The translations under genes were made by a program, and so were the position numbers. This document shows positions 53,188 through 61,629 of a DNA stretch of 64,000 nucleotides, piece by piece (position 1 is the stretch's first letter; each line of letters opens with the position of its first letter). The notes below the pieces were generated by a model that made no database searches, was not told the origin of the DNA, and was given only the letters and a program-made list of their open reading frames with translations. This stretch comes from UBA6522 sp965205045 (GTDB lineage: Bacteria > Pseudomonadota > Gammaproteobacteria > Steroidobacterales > Rariloculaceae), in NCBI GenBank assembly GCA_965205045.1, contig OZ242031.1:4402001-4466000 (forward strand), read 5' to 3'.

Positions 53188-53303
53188 CGGGGGGAGCGGC
53201 TGCGCGATCGGACGCAAAAACCGGCAGCGGGACCGGGAATGCAGTCAGACGCATTAGCGGCAGCGGAATCAGACGCAAGACAAACCTATTAGGAGAATCA
53301 CAG

Positions 53304-53645
53304 ATGACCGCCAAGGTTGACTGGTACTACCACCGCCCCGGGTGAACAGGCTGCAAGCGGGCTTCCAAGTTTCTGGAAGCCAATGACATCGAGATCGGCG
53401 AACGGGTGCCAGCGAGCCGGAAGCTGAAAGCGAGCGACGCGGCAGCCATGCTTGCGAGCGCGTCCCGGCTGGTCGCCGCAAGAGGCAAGAAGGTCAGCGA
53501 GTTCGCGGGCGACAGCCTGTCATCGGACGATGCCGTGAAAGCGATGCTGGGCCCAACCGGCAACCTGCGCGCCCCGACGGCCCGAGTCGGCGAAACGGTG
53601 CTGGTGGGATTCAATGAAGACGCCTATTCAAGCGTCTTTGGCTGA
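53304..53645 (+). CDS. ArsC-family probable selenoprotein (in-frame TGA read as selenocysteine)
   Basis: A 113-residue thioredoxin-fold protein of the ArsC/Spx type if the TGA at 53343..53345 is read as selenocysteine (U14). The ATG has AGGAGA seven bases upstream and reads MTAKVDWYYHRPG, then U-TGC-KRASKFLEAN: a UxxC redox motif where ArsC relatives have Cys. Downstream the frame stays open and family-like (VAARGKKVSEF, LGPTGNLRAPTARVGETVLV) to a proper stop. A SECIS-like hairpin follows the TGA at the right distance. Likely a redox enzyme rather than a true arsenate reductase. Without selenocysteine machinery only a 13-residue peptide would be made. Confidence 0.88.
53360..53381 (+). promoter_or_regulatory. 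Bacterial SECIS-like hairpin
   Basis: GGCTTCCA and TGGAAGCC form a perfect 8-bp stem around the six-base loop AGTTTC. It starts 15 bases after the TGA. The loop guanine (53369) is 24 bases from the TGA, within the 16-37 range known for bacterial SECIS elements, which bind SelB through such a loop G. Confidence 0.8.
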
Positions 53646-53793
53646 GGCGAACGACGAAGACGCCACCGACGCGCTGCTCATGCTCATGCTCATGGCGCAG
53701 GGCGAAGCCGACTTCCAGGCGGAGCGGACCACACCCCAGGATCGCGTGTTCGCGGACATCAAGGCCCGCTTGACGACCGCTGACGGTGACTGA
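53614..53793 (+). CDS. Small acidic hypothetical protein (59 aa)
   Basis: An ATG-started frame overlapping the last 32 bases of the selenoprotein gene in a different frame. The product (MKTPIQASLAEANDEDATDA..., with LLMLMLMAQGEADFQ and a C-terminal PQDRVFADIKARL) looks like the short helical antitoxin or stability-factor type, but no toxin adjoins it on this side. An ORF that happens to be open is also possible, since no strong ribosome site is seen. Confidence 0.45.
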   Translation: MKTPIQASLAEANDEDATDALLMLMLMAQGEADFQAERTTPQDRVFADIKARLTTADGD

Positions 53794-53820
53794 TTGTCGA
53801 TTTGACTCTACCAATCGCCC

Positions 53821-53848
53821 GACTTAATCTAGCCACGTTAGCTAAGTC
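53821..53848. promoter_or_regulatory. Imperfect inverted repeat before phd-vapC
   Basis: GACTTA and TAAGTC face each other 16 bases apart, with a second small pair TAGC/GCTA inside, 31 bases before the antitoxin start. This fits a Phd-type operator but the symmetry is weak. Confidence 0.4.
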
Positions 53849-53878
53849 AGTCCGCCCTCCCCCCAATGGAGCCCACGC

Positions 53879-54109
53879 ATGCTCGTCAACATGCACGAAG
53901 CCAAGTCCCAGCTTTCGAAACTTATCTCCGCCGCAGAAGCCGGCGACGAAGTGGTCATCGCGCGCAGGGGCAAGCCGGCGGTCCGGCTCGTGCCCGTGCA
54001 ATCCTCCGGATTTCGTTTCGGCGCGCTGGCGCATCTTGTTTCCGCCGTACCCGACTTTGACGAGCCGATGGACGAGCATGAACTTGCGCTCTGGGAGCGC
54101 GAATCTTGA
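53879..54109 (+). CDS. Phd/YefM-type antitoxin
   Basis: A 76-residue antitoxin: MLVNMHEAKSQLSKLISAAEAGDEVVIARRGKPAVRLVPV is the full Phd/YefM DNA-binding fold, followed by an acidic, disordered toxin-binding tail (FDEPMDEHELALWERES). It overlaps the PIN toxin gene by four bases. Confidence 0.93.
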   Translation: MLVNMHEAKSQLSKLISAAEAGDEVVIARRGKPAVRLVPVQSSGFRFGALAHLVSAVPDFDEPMDEHELALWERES

Positions 54110-54501
54110 GCGCGATACTGCTCGACACGCATGCGTGGATATGGAGCCTGATGAAGCCGTCGCGACTCGGCGAGGCGGTGAAGACCGCGATCGTGGAGGC
54201 GGACTCCGTAGCCGTCAGCCCGATCAGCGTCTACGAGGTGACGCGCAAGGCCCACCTGGGCAAATGGCCGGAGATCATTCCGCACGTCGGCCAACTGGTC
54301 GGGGAGACGCAGACCGTGTCAGCGCCGTTTACCCGCGCCATCGCGGCACAGGCCGGCACGCTCGACTGGACGCACCGCGACCCGTTCGATCGCCTCATCG
54401 CCGCCACGGCAATCGAAATGCGCTGCCCACTTGTCTCGAAAGACATCGCATTCGATGCGCTTCAGGGAACCGCGGGCTGGCAGGGAAGAGTCTGGTCGTA
54501 A
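54106..54501 (+). CDS. vapC: PIN-domain ribonuclease toxin (VapC-like)
   Basis: A 131-residue PIN-domain toxin beginning with TTG that overlaps the antitoxin stop (TTGA), the same joint as in the vapBC pair at 5.7 kb. Conserved features are ILLDTHAWIWSL (Asp 7), SVYEVTRKAHLGKW, DPFDRLIAATAIEM and LVSKDIAFDAL. The DTHxxxW opening and the Phd partner place it in the widespread Phd-PIN subgroup. Confidence 0.93.
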   Translation: MSAILLDTHAWIWSLMKPSRLGEAVKTAIVEADSVAVSPISVYEVTRKAHLGKWPEIIPHVGQLVGETQTVSAPFTRAIAAQAGTLDWTHRDPFDRLIAATAIEMRCPLVSKDIAFDALQGTAGWQGRVWS

Positions 54502-54562
54502 AGGCGACAGGGACGGTAATCGCGACCGACAGCACGCTGGTCCGCCATCTTGCCGGCGTCGC

Positions 54563-54719
54563 TGTACCAGATCGGAACACCATGAGCACGCAGGACATCG
54601 GCGAGTCGCTCGACGAAGGTTCGATCTTCGCTGGAGTACGAGAGAAAGACTTCGTTCGGCACGAGAAAGGTACGGGGGCGGGAGTGCGAGAGGAGTTCAG
54701 GCCGCGACTTGAATCGCAT
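54563..54719 (-). pseudogene. TIR-domain gene, N-terminal fragment
   Basis: About 50 codons with the start of a TIR domain: EVFLSYSSEDRTFVERLADV, LRAHGVPIWYSD. After the Tyr-Ser-Asp the reading becomes antisense to the vapC gene and the rest of the domain, including the catalytic Glu region, is gone. It lies directly downstream of an intact TIR gene, so this was a tandem pair cut by arrival of the phd-vapC module. Confidence 0.7.
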
Positions 54720-55107
54720 CCGCAATGCGATCGAATTGAGTGTCCTCGTTTCCTGGATCATCCAGTTCGACCGACGGCAATCGACGAACGATCCACGGAA
54801 TGTCGTGTGTTGAAAGTCTGGCGGGGTCGCCGACGAACACGGGAATCAGCCGATTACTGAAACGCTTCTCGCCGAGGGCGTACTCCATTTCGCGCTTGAC
54901 GTGTGAGGAATTGACAGCGGCGGGCGTCAATAGCACGACCATGGCCTGGGACTCCTCAAGCGCACGGGCCACCTTTGCGGCCCAATTGTCGCCCGGAAGC
55001 AAGTCCACGTCAGGATCCCACACGTCGAGGCCCTTCCTTTGGAGTGCCTCGGAAACACGCGTCGCCAACGGCGCGTCCGTGTGCGAATGGCTTAGAAATA
55101 CTTTCAT
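54697..55107 (-). CDS. TIR-domain protein
   Basis: A 136-residue protein that is a single TIR domain: MKVFLSHSHTDAPLATRVSEAL, LDVWDPDVDLLPGDNWAAKV, ESQAMVVLLTPAAVNSSHVKREMEYALG (with the Glu in the alpha-C region that acts in NADase TIRs) and RLIPVFVGD. Free-standing bacterial TIRs often hydrolyse NAD+ in phage defence or act as effectors; no defence partner is recognisable next to it. Confidence 0.85.
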   Translation of the reverse strand: MKVFLSHSHTDAPLATRVSEALQRKGLDVWDPDVDLLPGDNWAAKVARALEESQAMVVLLTPAAVNSSHVKREMEYALGEKRFSNRLIPVFVGDPARLSTHDIPWIVRRLPSVELDDPGNEDTQFDRIADAIQVAA

Positions 55108-55256
55108 TGGACCAGGTTACTCTGGAAACGCTGCCGTCCGACGGCGGGGGCTGCATCGGAACTCAGCATTAATTCGTTGACAGTGCAGCTTCGTCATCAG
55201 TATAGCAAACGGGCTTTCCCGCCCACGCTGCCTGAAAATGGACATTTCAACCGGAT

Positions 55257-55727
55257 TCAGCGGTTGAATGCGGCGCGCGGGATAGCGTATTTCAACGCCG
55301 CAAGTCTTGTGGAGTTATTGGCCGCGCTTGCTCGACGAATCGCGCGAAGCCCCTCGATGCGGTACTCCGGGTTGCTCGCGCGCCGGTATTCCTTCCATTG
55401 TACCTTCAGTTCGGTCAACAGAACCTCGGCTTCCGGCCGGCTACCGGCGCGAAGCGGGAAGCTTCCGCGCCACTTGCCGAGCAGGTAGTGCGTCTCGGGG
55501 TCGAAGGCGTGGTCGCGGAGCACCGCCAGAATCTGGGTATGCGTTCTTTCAAGCGGCCCGATATGAACCTCTTCGGGCCGCTTGCCACGATCATCCTGAC
55601 CGGGAAACTCTCACCAGAGCTTTCCGGTGTGGAAGCTGAATCCCATCAAGAGTCCGCCACCCTCCGGTACGACATTATTGGGAACCTCGACCCTTGCCCA
55701 TGCGATGTCCTTCAGTTGAACGCACAT
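55257..55727 (-). pseudogene. Hypothetical gene broken by an in-frame TGA
   Basis: An ATG at 55727 with a very good GGAAGG site opens a frame (MCVQLKDIAWARVEVPNNVV...FHTGKLW) that meets TGA at 55611..55613 after 38 codons and then continues in the same frame for another 118 sensible codons (PLERTHTQILAVLRDHAFDP, WRGSFPLRAGSRPEAEVLL, EYRRASNPEYRIEGLRAIR) to a normal stop. Probably a TGG-to-TGA nonsense change. The C-terminal part might be restarted at the ATG at 55523. No family recognised. Confidence 0.55.
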
Positions 55728-55762
55728 TCAATTACCTTCCGCTTGTCGCTGTCGGCGCCGGA

Positions 55763-58700
55763 TCACGACTCCGGTGGCGCGATGCGCAGCACGGCCCCAC
55801 GGAAGGTGGACAGGTACACCTCGCCGTCGGCATCGGCGGCGAACCCCGACACCGGCCGCGGGCTCACGCCGATCTCGACCGCGTCGCCGCCATCCACGGG
55901 GAGGGCCCATAGCCGCCTGGTGCACCAGTCGGAGAAGAGATAGTGCCCGGCCAGCGCCGGGACGGCCCGGCCCCGGTACACCACACCGCCCGTAACCGCG
56001 CAACCGATCTCGTGGACGTATTCCACCACCGGCGGTACGGCGCCTTGTCGGTCGCACCCCTGCGGCGGATGGTGGCAGCGTGTGCCTTCGAGACGGTTCC
56101 AGCCGTAGTTGCCGCCGGCCTCGATGAGGTCGATCTCCTCGATGGCGCCTTCTCCGACATCGCCCAGCCACAGCGCCCCGGTCGCCGGATCGAACGCCAT
56201 CCGCCAGGGGTTGCGGAACCCGTACGCCCAGATCTCGGGGCGCGCGCCCGGCACATCCACGAACGGGTTGTCGGGCGGAACGGCGTACGGCACGTCCGCC
56301 GACGCCCCACTGACGTCGATGCGAATGACGCTGCCCGGAAGGGTGCCGGGGTTCTGCCCGTGGCCCCTGGCGTCGCCGCCCGGTTCGCCGTCGCCCAGCC
56401 CCAGGTACAACATTCCGTCGGGTCCGAAACGGATGCTGCCGCAGCCGTGGCCCAGATGCGGCTGCGGCACATCGAGAACCACCAGTTCCGATCCCGGGTC
56501 CACGCGCTGGAGGTCTTGCAGGTCGACCGTGAAGCGCGAAAGCCGTGCCCAAAGCGCCGGGTTCTGGACCGAGTAGCAGAGCCAGAGGTGGCCGGTCGCC
56601 TCGAACCGCGGGTCGAGCGCGACGCTGATCAAGCCGTCCTGGCCGCCGGCCGTCAATACGCGGTCGCGAATGTCGAGCAGTTCGGCGGCCTCCCCGCCAT
56701 CGGGGTGCGGCAGCAGGATGCGGCCTTCCCGCTCGGCCACGAACGCGCCGCGCCCGGCGCCGGCGCCCGGTCCGGCCGGGTAGGCCCCGATCTCCGTCGG
56801 TTCGTCGAACTCCCGTCCGCCGAACGCCTCCGTCAAAACGACCTCGATCGGTTCCGCGAAGGGCGGAGACATCCCCGTGGCGGGCGTGACGCGCACCGGC
56901 GCCGGGGCGTCCGGAAGCGCCCCGCTCAACTGGTTGCCCCAGACCAGAAGCGATTCCAGGCTGGGGAGCCAGGCCAGCCCCGGCGGCAGCTCTCCGCTCA
57001 ATCGGTTCGATTCCAGCCACAGCACTTCCAGGTTGGCGAGGCCGGCCAGTTCCGGCGGTATGGGTCCGCTTAGCTGGTTGTAACCGAGCAGCAGCGACGT
57101 CAGGCTGGCAAGGTAGCCGAGTTCCGGCGGTATTTCTCCGCCCAACCGGTTTGCCTGAAGCCACAGCTCCGTCAGATGGACAAGATTGCCCAACTCCGGC
57201 GGTATCTCTCCGCTGAGCTGGTTGTTGTTCAGCCGCAGCGACGTCAGGCCGGCGAGGTGGCCCAGTTCCGGCGGTATCGCCCCGCTCAACCGGTTTGCGT
57301 CCAGCCACAGCTGTCTCAGGTCGGGGAGGCGCCCGAGTACCGGCGGGATCGGCCCGGTCAGCCGGTTGGTGCCGAGCTTCAGGTATCTGAGGTTGGCGAG
57401 GTTGCCGAGTTCGGTGGGTATCGTCCCGCTCAATTGGTTGTCGTGCAGCCACAGGGTGGTCAGGTTGGCGAGGTTGCCGAGCTCCGGCGGAATGTGCCCG
57501 GTCAACCGGTTCCCGCTGAGCCCCAGGAATCCCAGTTCGGCGAGGTTGCCGAGCTCCGGCGGTATCTCCCCGCTCAACGAGCGGTTCTTGTAAAGCCCCA
57601 ACACTTGCAGGTTGGCCAGCTCGGCCAGTTCCGGCGGGATCGGCCCGCTCAACCGGTTCGCGCCGAGCTGCAGTTCGGTCAGGTTGGCAAGGGAGGCCAG
57701 CGCGGGCGGTATCTCTCCGGTCAACAGGTTCCTGTAGAGCGACAGCCGTTCCAGGCTGGCGAGGCCGCCGAGCTCCGGCGGTATCTCTCCGCTCAACTGG
57801 TTGTAGCTGAGTACCAGCCGTTCCAGGTTGGCGAGATTGCCCAGTTCCGGCGGTATTTTCCCGCTCACGCTGTTCGAGCTGAGATTCAGCCTCTCCAGGT
57901 TGGCCAGCCCGGCCAGTTCCGGCGGGACCGGCCCGCTCAACCGGTTGTTCCTGAGCGTCAGCAATGTCAGGCGCGCGAGGCGGCCCAGTTCCGGCGGGAC
58001 CGGCCCGCTCAACCTGTTTCCGTCGAGCCGGAGAACGGTCAGGTCAACGAGGCGGCCCAGTTCCGGCGGGACCGGCCCGCTCAATTGGTTGTTGCTGAGC
58101 GACAGCAACGTCAGGCGCGCGAGGCGGCCCAGTTCCGGCGGGATCGGGCCGCTCAACCGGTTTCCGGCGAGCCGGAGAACGGTCAGGTCAACGAGGCGGC
58201 CCAGTTCCGGCGGGATCGGTCCGATCAGGTAGTTGGTGTCGAGTCCCAGCCACGTCAGGTTGGCGAGGCGGCCCAGTTCCGGCGGTATCGGGCCGCTCAA
58301 CCGGTTCCTTTCGAACGCCAGAACCGTCAGATTGGCGAGATCGGCCAGTTCCGGCGGTATCTCACCGCTCAGGTAGTTGCCGTAGAGCCCCAGCCATGTC
58401 AGGTTGGCGAGGCGGCCCAGTTCCGGCGGAATCTCGCCGCTCAGATTGTTTGCGCCGAGCCGCAATTCCGTCAGGTTGGCGAGGTTGGCCAGTTCCGGCG
58501 GAATCGCCCCGCTCAGGTAGTTGCCGTCGAGGCCCAGCCACGACAGGCCGGCGAGGCGGCCCAGTTCCGGCGGTATCGGGCCGCTCAACCGGTTGCCGTT
58601 GAGCCGCAGCACTTGCAGGTTGGCCAGCCCGGCCAGTTCCGGCGGAATCTCACCGCTCAGCAGGTTGCCGTGAAGTCCCAGCCATGTCAGCCCGGACAGC

Positions 58701-59068
58701 CCGGCCAGTTCCGGCGGTATCGGCCCGGTCAGTCGATTGAAACCGAGCGACAGGGCTTCAAGGTTGGCGAGGCGGCCCAGTTCCGGCGGAATCTCGCCGC
58801 TCAGCCGGTTCGTGTCGAGGCGCAGCCCGGTTACGAGTCCATCCCCGTCAACGGCCACGCCGTACCATTCCCCCACGGACGCGTCGGTCAGCCAATTGGC
58901 GTTGTCGGTCCAGTCCGGGCCGTTCGTGGCGCGGTAGAACGCGCTCAGAACCAGTCTCTCGAGGTAGCTGGCGGGGTGCGGCGCCTGCGCGTGAAGGGCG
59001 CCGTCGCGCGCCGCCGGCGTGACCATGATCGCGGCCAACGCCAGGGACGCGATGTGCTTGGCTGTCAT
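55763..59068 (-). CDS. Secreted LRR protein fused to a glucose/sorbosone dehydrogenase domain
   Basis: An 1,101-residue exported protein; ATG 59068 with GAGGG upstream and a signal peptide ending near LHAQ. After a short LRR N-cap (YRATNGPDWTDNANWL) come about 27 leucine-rich repeats of 24 residues in the plant-type form (NxLSGxIPPELG), filling roughly residues 65-710. The C-terminal ~370 residues are a PQQ-type glucose/sorbosone dehydrogenase propeller: GRILLPHPDG, HLGHGCGSIRFGPDGMLYLG, GFRNPWRMAFDPATGALWLG and GGNYGWNRLEGT. No cytochrome motif. The pairing suggests an enzyme tethered to a ligand or surface by the LRR. The repeats are nearly identical, hinting at recent expansion. Confidence 0.88.
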   Translation of the reverse strand: MTAKHIASLALAAIMVTPAARDGALHAQAPHPASYLERLVLSAFYRATNGPDWTDNANWLTDASVGEWYGVAVDGDGLVTGLRLDTNRLSGEIPPELGRLANLEALSLGFNRLTGPIPPELAGLSGLTWLGLHGNLLSGEIPPELAGLANLQVLRLNGNRLSGPIPPELGRLAGLSWLGLDGNYLSGAIPPELANLANLTELRLGANNLSGEIPPELGRLANLTWLGLYGNYLSGEIPPELADLANLTVLAFERNRLSGPIPPELGRLANLTWLGLDTNYLIGPIPPELGRLVDLTVLRLAGNRLSGPIPPELGRLARLTLLSLSNNQLSGPVPPELGRLVDLTVLRLDGNRLSGPVPPELGRLARLTLLTLRNNRLSGPVPPELAGLANLERLNLSSNSVSGKIPPELGNLANLERLVLSYNQLSGEIPPELGGLASLERLSLYRNLLTGEIPPALASLANLTELQLGANRLSGPIPPELAELANLQVLGLYKNRSLSGEIPPELGNLAELGFLGLSGNRLTGHIPPELGNLANLTTLWLHDNQLSGTIPTELGNLANLRYLKLGTNRLTGPIPPVLGRLPDLRQLWLDANRLSGAIPPELGHLAGLTSLRLNNNQLSGEIPPELGNLVHLTELWLQANRLGGEIPPELGYLASLTSLLLGYNQLSGPIPPELAGLANLEVLWLESNRLSGELPPGLAWLPSLESLLVWGNQLSGALPDAPAPVRVTPATGMSPPFAEPIEVVLTEAFGGREFDEPTEIGAYPAGPGAGAGRGAFVAEREGRILLPHPDGGEAAELLDIRDRVLTAGGQDGLISVALDPRFEATGHLWLCYSVQNPALWARLSRFTVDLQDLQRVDPGSELVVLDVPQPHLGHGCGSIRFGPDGMLYLGLGDGEPGGDARGHGQNPGTLPGSVIRIDVSGASADVPYAVPPDNPFVDVPGARPEIWAYGFRNPWRMAFDPATGALWLGDVGEGAIEEIDLIEAGGNYGWNRLEGTRCHHPPQGCDRQGAVPPVVEYVHEIGCAVTGGVVYRGRAVPALAGHYLFSDWCTRRLWALPVDGGDAVEIGVSPRPVSGFAADADGEVYLSTFRGAVLRIAPPES

Positions 59069-59401
59069 CGGATACCGGCCCTCTGAAAGCGAATGGGTGT
59101 CGGCATGGCCACCAGTCCGGACCAGGCGCAACGAACCGCTGCTTTGGATGCAGGATCGACCCGATAGATTCGGATTCATCGGGCCGATCTTGCGCTGGCG
59201 CTGTCCTGCGCTGTCCCGACGCTCGGCCATGCTACCGAATGATGGCATCAAAAGCACCCGATTCTTGCCCATGGAGCCGGAACCATGGCCAACCGGGCAA
59301 GACCTGCGGCCGCCGAAGTCCGTTCCAAGTCGCGACCCTCGACGCCCGCAGGGAGTTGTCCAGCCTGGCCGACGCCGTGTGCGCAGGGCTGCGGGGTTGC
59401 C
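59069..59401. other. Stretch between LRR gene and truncated helicase
   Basis: 333 bases upstream of the LRR gene. The minus-strand frame stays open from 59272 but lacks a ribosome site or recognisable sequence. It probably contains the LRR promoter; no clear -10/-35 pair, repeat or RNA gene is seen. The helicase truncation point at 59402 borders it. Confidence 0.5.
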
Positions 59402-60574
59402 TCAGGCATGTTGCTCAGCCGAGCTGCGCTTGCTCTTGGCCGTGTAGACGCGCGGCGTCGCGGTCATGTACAGGCGCTTCTTCGTCTCAACAAATTCATT
59501 GGAATGAACATCCTGGGACGAAAACCCGCCCTTCTTGCGCGGCTTGTCCCGGACAATTCCCGTAGTCCAATGCGCCTCGTCGATGATGGTCAGATCGAAT
59601 GGCCCGGCACCGTGAGTCGCTTGCGCGTCCGTGACACGGCGAAGTGACTGGTGCGTGCAGAACACGACGCGCATCGCGTCCCCATCGCGCGCCAGAAATT
59701 CGGAAAGCACGCCGGAGTTCCGCGTGACCGGACAATCGAGTTCCAACAGGGCCAATTCGTCGTCTCCGCTGCGACCGGCGCTGCTGTCCGAGCACACGAT
59801 TACGCTGGCAATCTCGCCGACCGCCTGCCTGAGCCACTCCTTCCGGGCCTGGCCTACCAGCGCTATGCTTGGCGCCACAAACAACACGGACTTGGCGCCC
59901 AAAGCTTCGGAAATTCGCAGCGCCGTGAAGGTCTTCCCGGTTCCGCAGGCCATGATGAGCCGGCCCCGGTCGTGGTTTCGCAGCCCTTTCACGCAACTCT
60001 TGATGGCAACGTCCTGCTTGGGGAGGGGTGAGTGCGGGCGCTTGATGCCCTTGTAGTCCAGCCGGTCGTCGCGGTGCTTGTGGTAGAAGGAGATGTGGCG
60101 GCCGTTGCGGCCCCGTAGCTGTTGCAATGCCGCGCCTGTCAATGGGCATGTTGCGATGACCATCAGGCACGCGAATTCGTGATTGCGCTCCCTGATGGGG
60201 GCCGCATCGGCGAAAAACGTGGCCAGATCCTTGTAGGACAGCTTGCGATGCTCGGCCCAGAACTTGCACTGGATGGCTACGAATTCACCCGAGTTCAGTT
60301 CCGCGACGAGATCGATGCCGAGATCCGACCGGTCCCGGCCCATCCGCGTTTCCCGCTCGGGCCAATCGCCGAAGCGCCAGACCTTGCGCATTTCGTATTC
60401 GGGGAGGGTTGGCAGCACCTGGCGCACCAGCGTCTCGAAGCGCGTGCCCTTGTCACTCTCCGTCAACGCGGTCCGCCGGATAGCGCCGATGGCCTCCCCG
60501 ATCGTCTTCGGATTTCCTGCTCCGAAGTCGTCCCAATAGCCGGTCGCAAGCTCAAGTTGGCCCTGATCCTTCAC
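59402..60574 (-). pseudogene. Restriction-type DEAH helicase, C-terminally truncated
   Basis: 390 codons of a much larger protein. The N-terminal part holds an Mrr/PD-(D/E)xK-like segment (WPERETRMGRDRSDLGIDLV, FVAIQCKFW), followed by superfamily 2 helicase motifs: Walker A MACGTGKTF, DEAH in TIIDEAHW and motif III MTATPRVY. Shortly after motif III the frame ends in unrelated residues (SKRSSAEQHA), so the second RecA domain and everything beyond are lost. Relatives are usually several times longer. A 50-codon fragment of the same family lies at 33828..33977. Confidence 0.8.
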
Positions 60575-60884
60575 AAGGCTTGTTCCTCCCGTCCGGCATT
60601 TCCCATGCCAGCGAGCGCATCATGCCAATAATGGGCCAGCCATACAAAATGCGGGGCAATTTCGGACAGTCAACAACGTCAATGGCCCTACGCCTCATAT
60701 GGATCGAGCCATTGCAAAGCGTGGTGCCGCCAGCGCCGTGGTGCTGGACTTCCAAGTACACCAACGACTCCAGGAAGCGCTGTTCATACTCTAGCTCATG
60801 ACGCAGGACGAGGCCGAATCGGGCTGGTTGCGGGTGTATTCAATATTGTTTAACCTGAATACGATTCAGGCGGGAAACTAACCG
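60575..60884. other. Intergenic stretch upstream of parDE
   Basis: 310 bases. The left part is upstream sequence of the truncated helicase; short open frames there carry no recognisable sequence. The right end holds the AT-rich parDE promoter region with the operator at 60854..60870. Confidence 0.5.
60854..60870. promoter_or_regulatory. parDE operator candidate
   Basis: CCTGAAT and ATTCAGG face each other around ACG, a perfect 7-bp inverted repeat 14 bases before the antitoxin start, next to AT-rich sequence (CAATATTGTTTAA). It fits ParD-type autorepression. Confidence 0.65.
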
Positions 60885-61151
60885 ATGCGGCACACGACCA
60901 CAATGACAGTGCGCGTCAGCGGCGCGCTCAGCGACTTCGTCGCGGCAAATGTCGGCGAGACCGGAGCTTACGAAAGTGTCAGCGAGTACGTGCGGGATCT
61001 TATACGCCGCGACAAGGTGCGCGCGGAGCGCGAAGCCTTCGACCGGCTGAAGGCCGAGCTGGCACGCGCCTTTGCCGCGCCGGACGATTCTTACCATGCG
61101 CTGTCGGCATCCGAGGTCATCGCGAAACACAATGCGCCTCCCGGCGCATGA
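60885..61151 (+). CDS. parD: ParD-type antitoxin
   Basis: An 88-residue ribbon-helix-helix antitoxin: TMTVRVSGALSDFVAANVGE is the beta-strand and first helix, YESVSEYVRDLIRRD the second helix of the ParD/CopG fold. The C-terminal half wraps the toxin. It overlaps parE by four bases (ATGA). Confidence 0.92.
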   Translation: MRHTTTMTVRVSGALSDFVAANVGETGAYESVSEYVRDLIRRDKVRAEREAFDRLKAELARAFAAPDDSYHALSASEVIAKHNAPPGA

Positions 61152-61462
61152 CACGGATACGCGTCCAGGATGCGGCGGCGGTCCGCATCGACGAAATCTA
61201 TCAATACACCCGCGAGCGCTGGGGACAGGCCCGGGCGGATGCTTACATCCGCAGGTTGTTCGATGCATTCGATGGAATCGCCACCGGCGCGATCGTCTCG
61301 CGCGCGGTTCCTGCGGAATTCGGGGTAGACGGATACGTCTTCCGCCACAAACGGCACTTCGTCTACTGGAAAAAGCTCGACGACGGAGCGATCGGCATTG
61401 TCACCGTGCTGCATGAACGAATGCACCAGATCGACCGTTTCCTGGACGATCGAGAGCCCTGA
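61148..61462 (+). CDS. parE: ParE-type toxin
   Basis: A 104-residue RelE/ParE-superfamily toxin: RIRVQDAAAVRIDEIYQYTRERWGQ at the N-terminus and FRHKRHFVYWKKLDDGAIGIVTVLHERMHQ at the C-terminus. ParE toxins typically poison gyrase. It is coupled to the ParD antitoxin gene. Confidence 0.92.
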   Translation: MTRIRVQDAAAVRIDEIYQYTRERWGQARADAYIRRLFDAFDGIATGAIVSRAVPAEFGVDGYVFRHKRHFVYWKKLDDGAIGIVTVLHERMHQIDRFLDDREP

Positions 61463-61595
61463 GTCAACCCGGCAGCACTTATTCGAATCGTGCCATTGAC
61501 CGCGCTGGCGGGATTCAACGACGACACATTACGGGGCGTACTTGAATGGGGCGGCTGAACCCCAAAAGTCACCAAGATCGCCAGTTTCGCACCGG

Positions 61596-61623
61596 TTGAT
61601 TGTATACGGCAAAGCCGTATAAT
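61596..61623 (+). promoter_or_regulatory. Promoter with built-in operator, apparently leaderless
   Basis: TTGATT (61596..61601) and TATAAT (61618..61623) are 16 bases apart. Overlapping them, TATACGGC and GCCGTATA form a perfect 8-bp inverted repeat around AAA (61603..61621). The toxin ATG at 61630 lies only six bases after the -10 box, so the transcript would start at or next to the start codon. Confidence 0.7.
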
Positions 61624-61629
61624 CCGCCG

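Noticed and set aside
55611..55613. A second selenocysteine codon
   Set aside because: The context (KLW-TGA-EFPG) is not a redox motif and no SECIS-like hairpin was found just after it; a nonsense change is simpler.
57000..58850. Regular 72-bp periodicity resembling a satellite or CRISPR array
   Set aside because: The period is that of 24-residue leucine-rich repeats in one continuous frame; there are no unique spacers.
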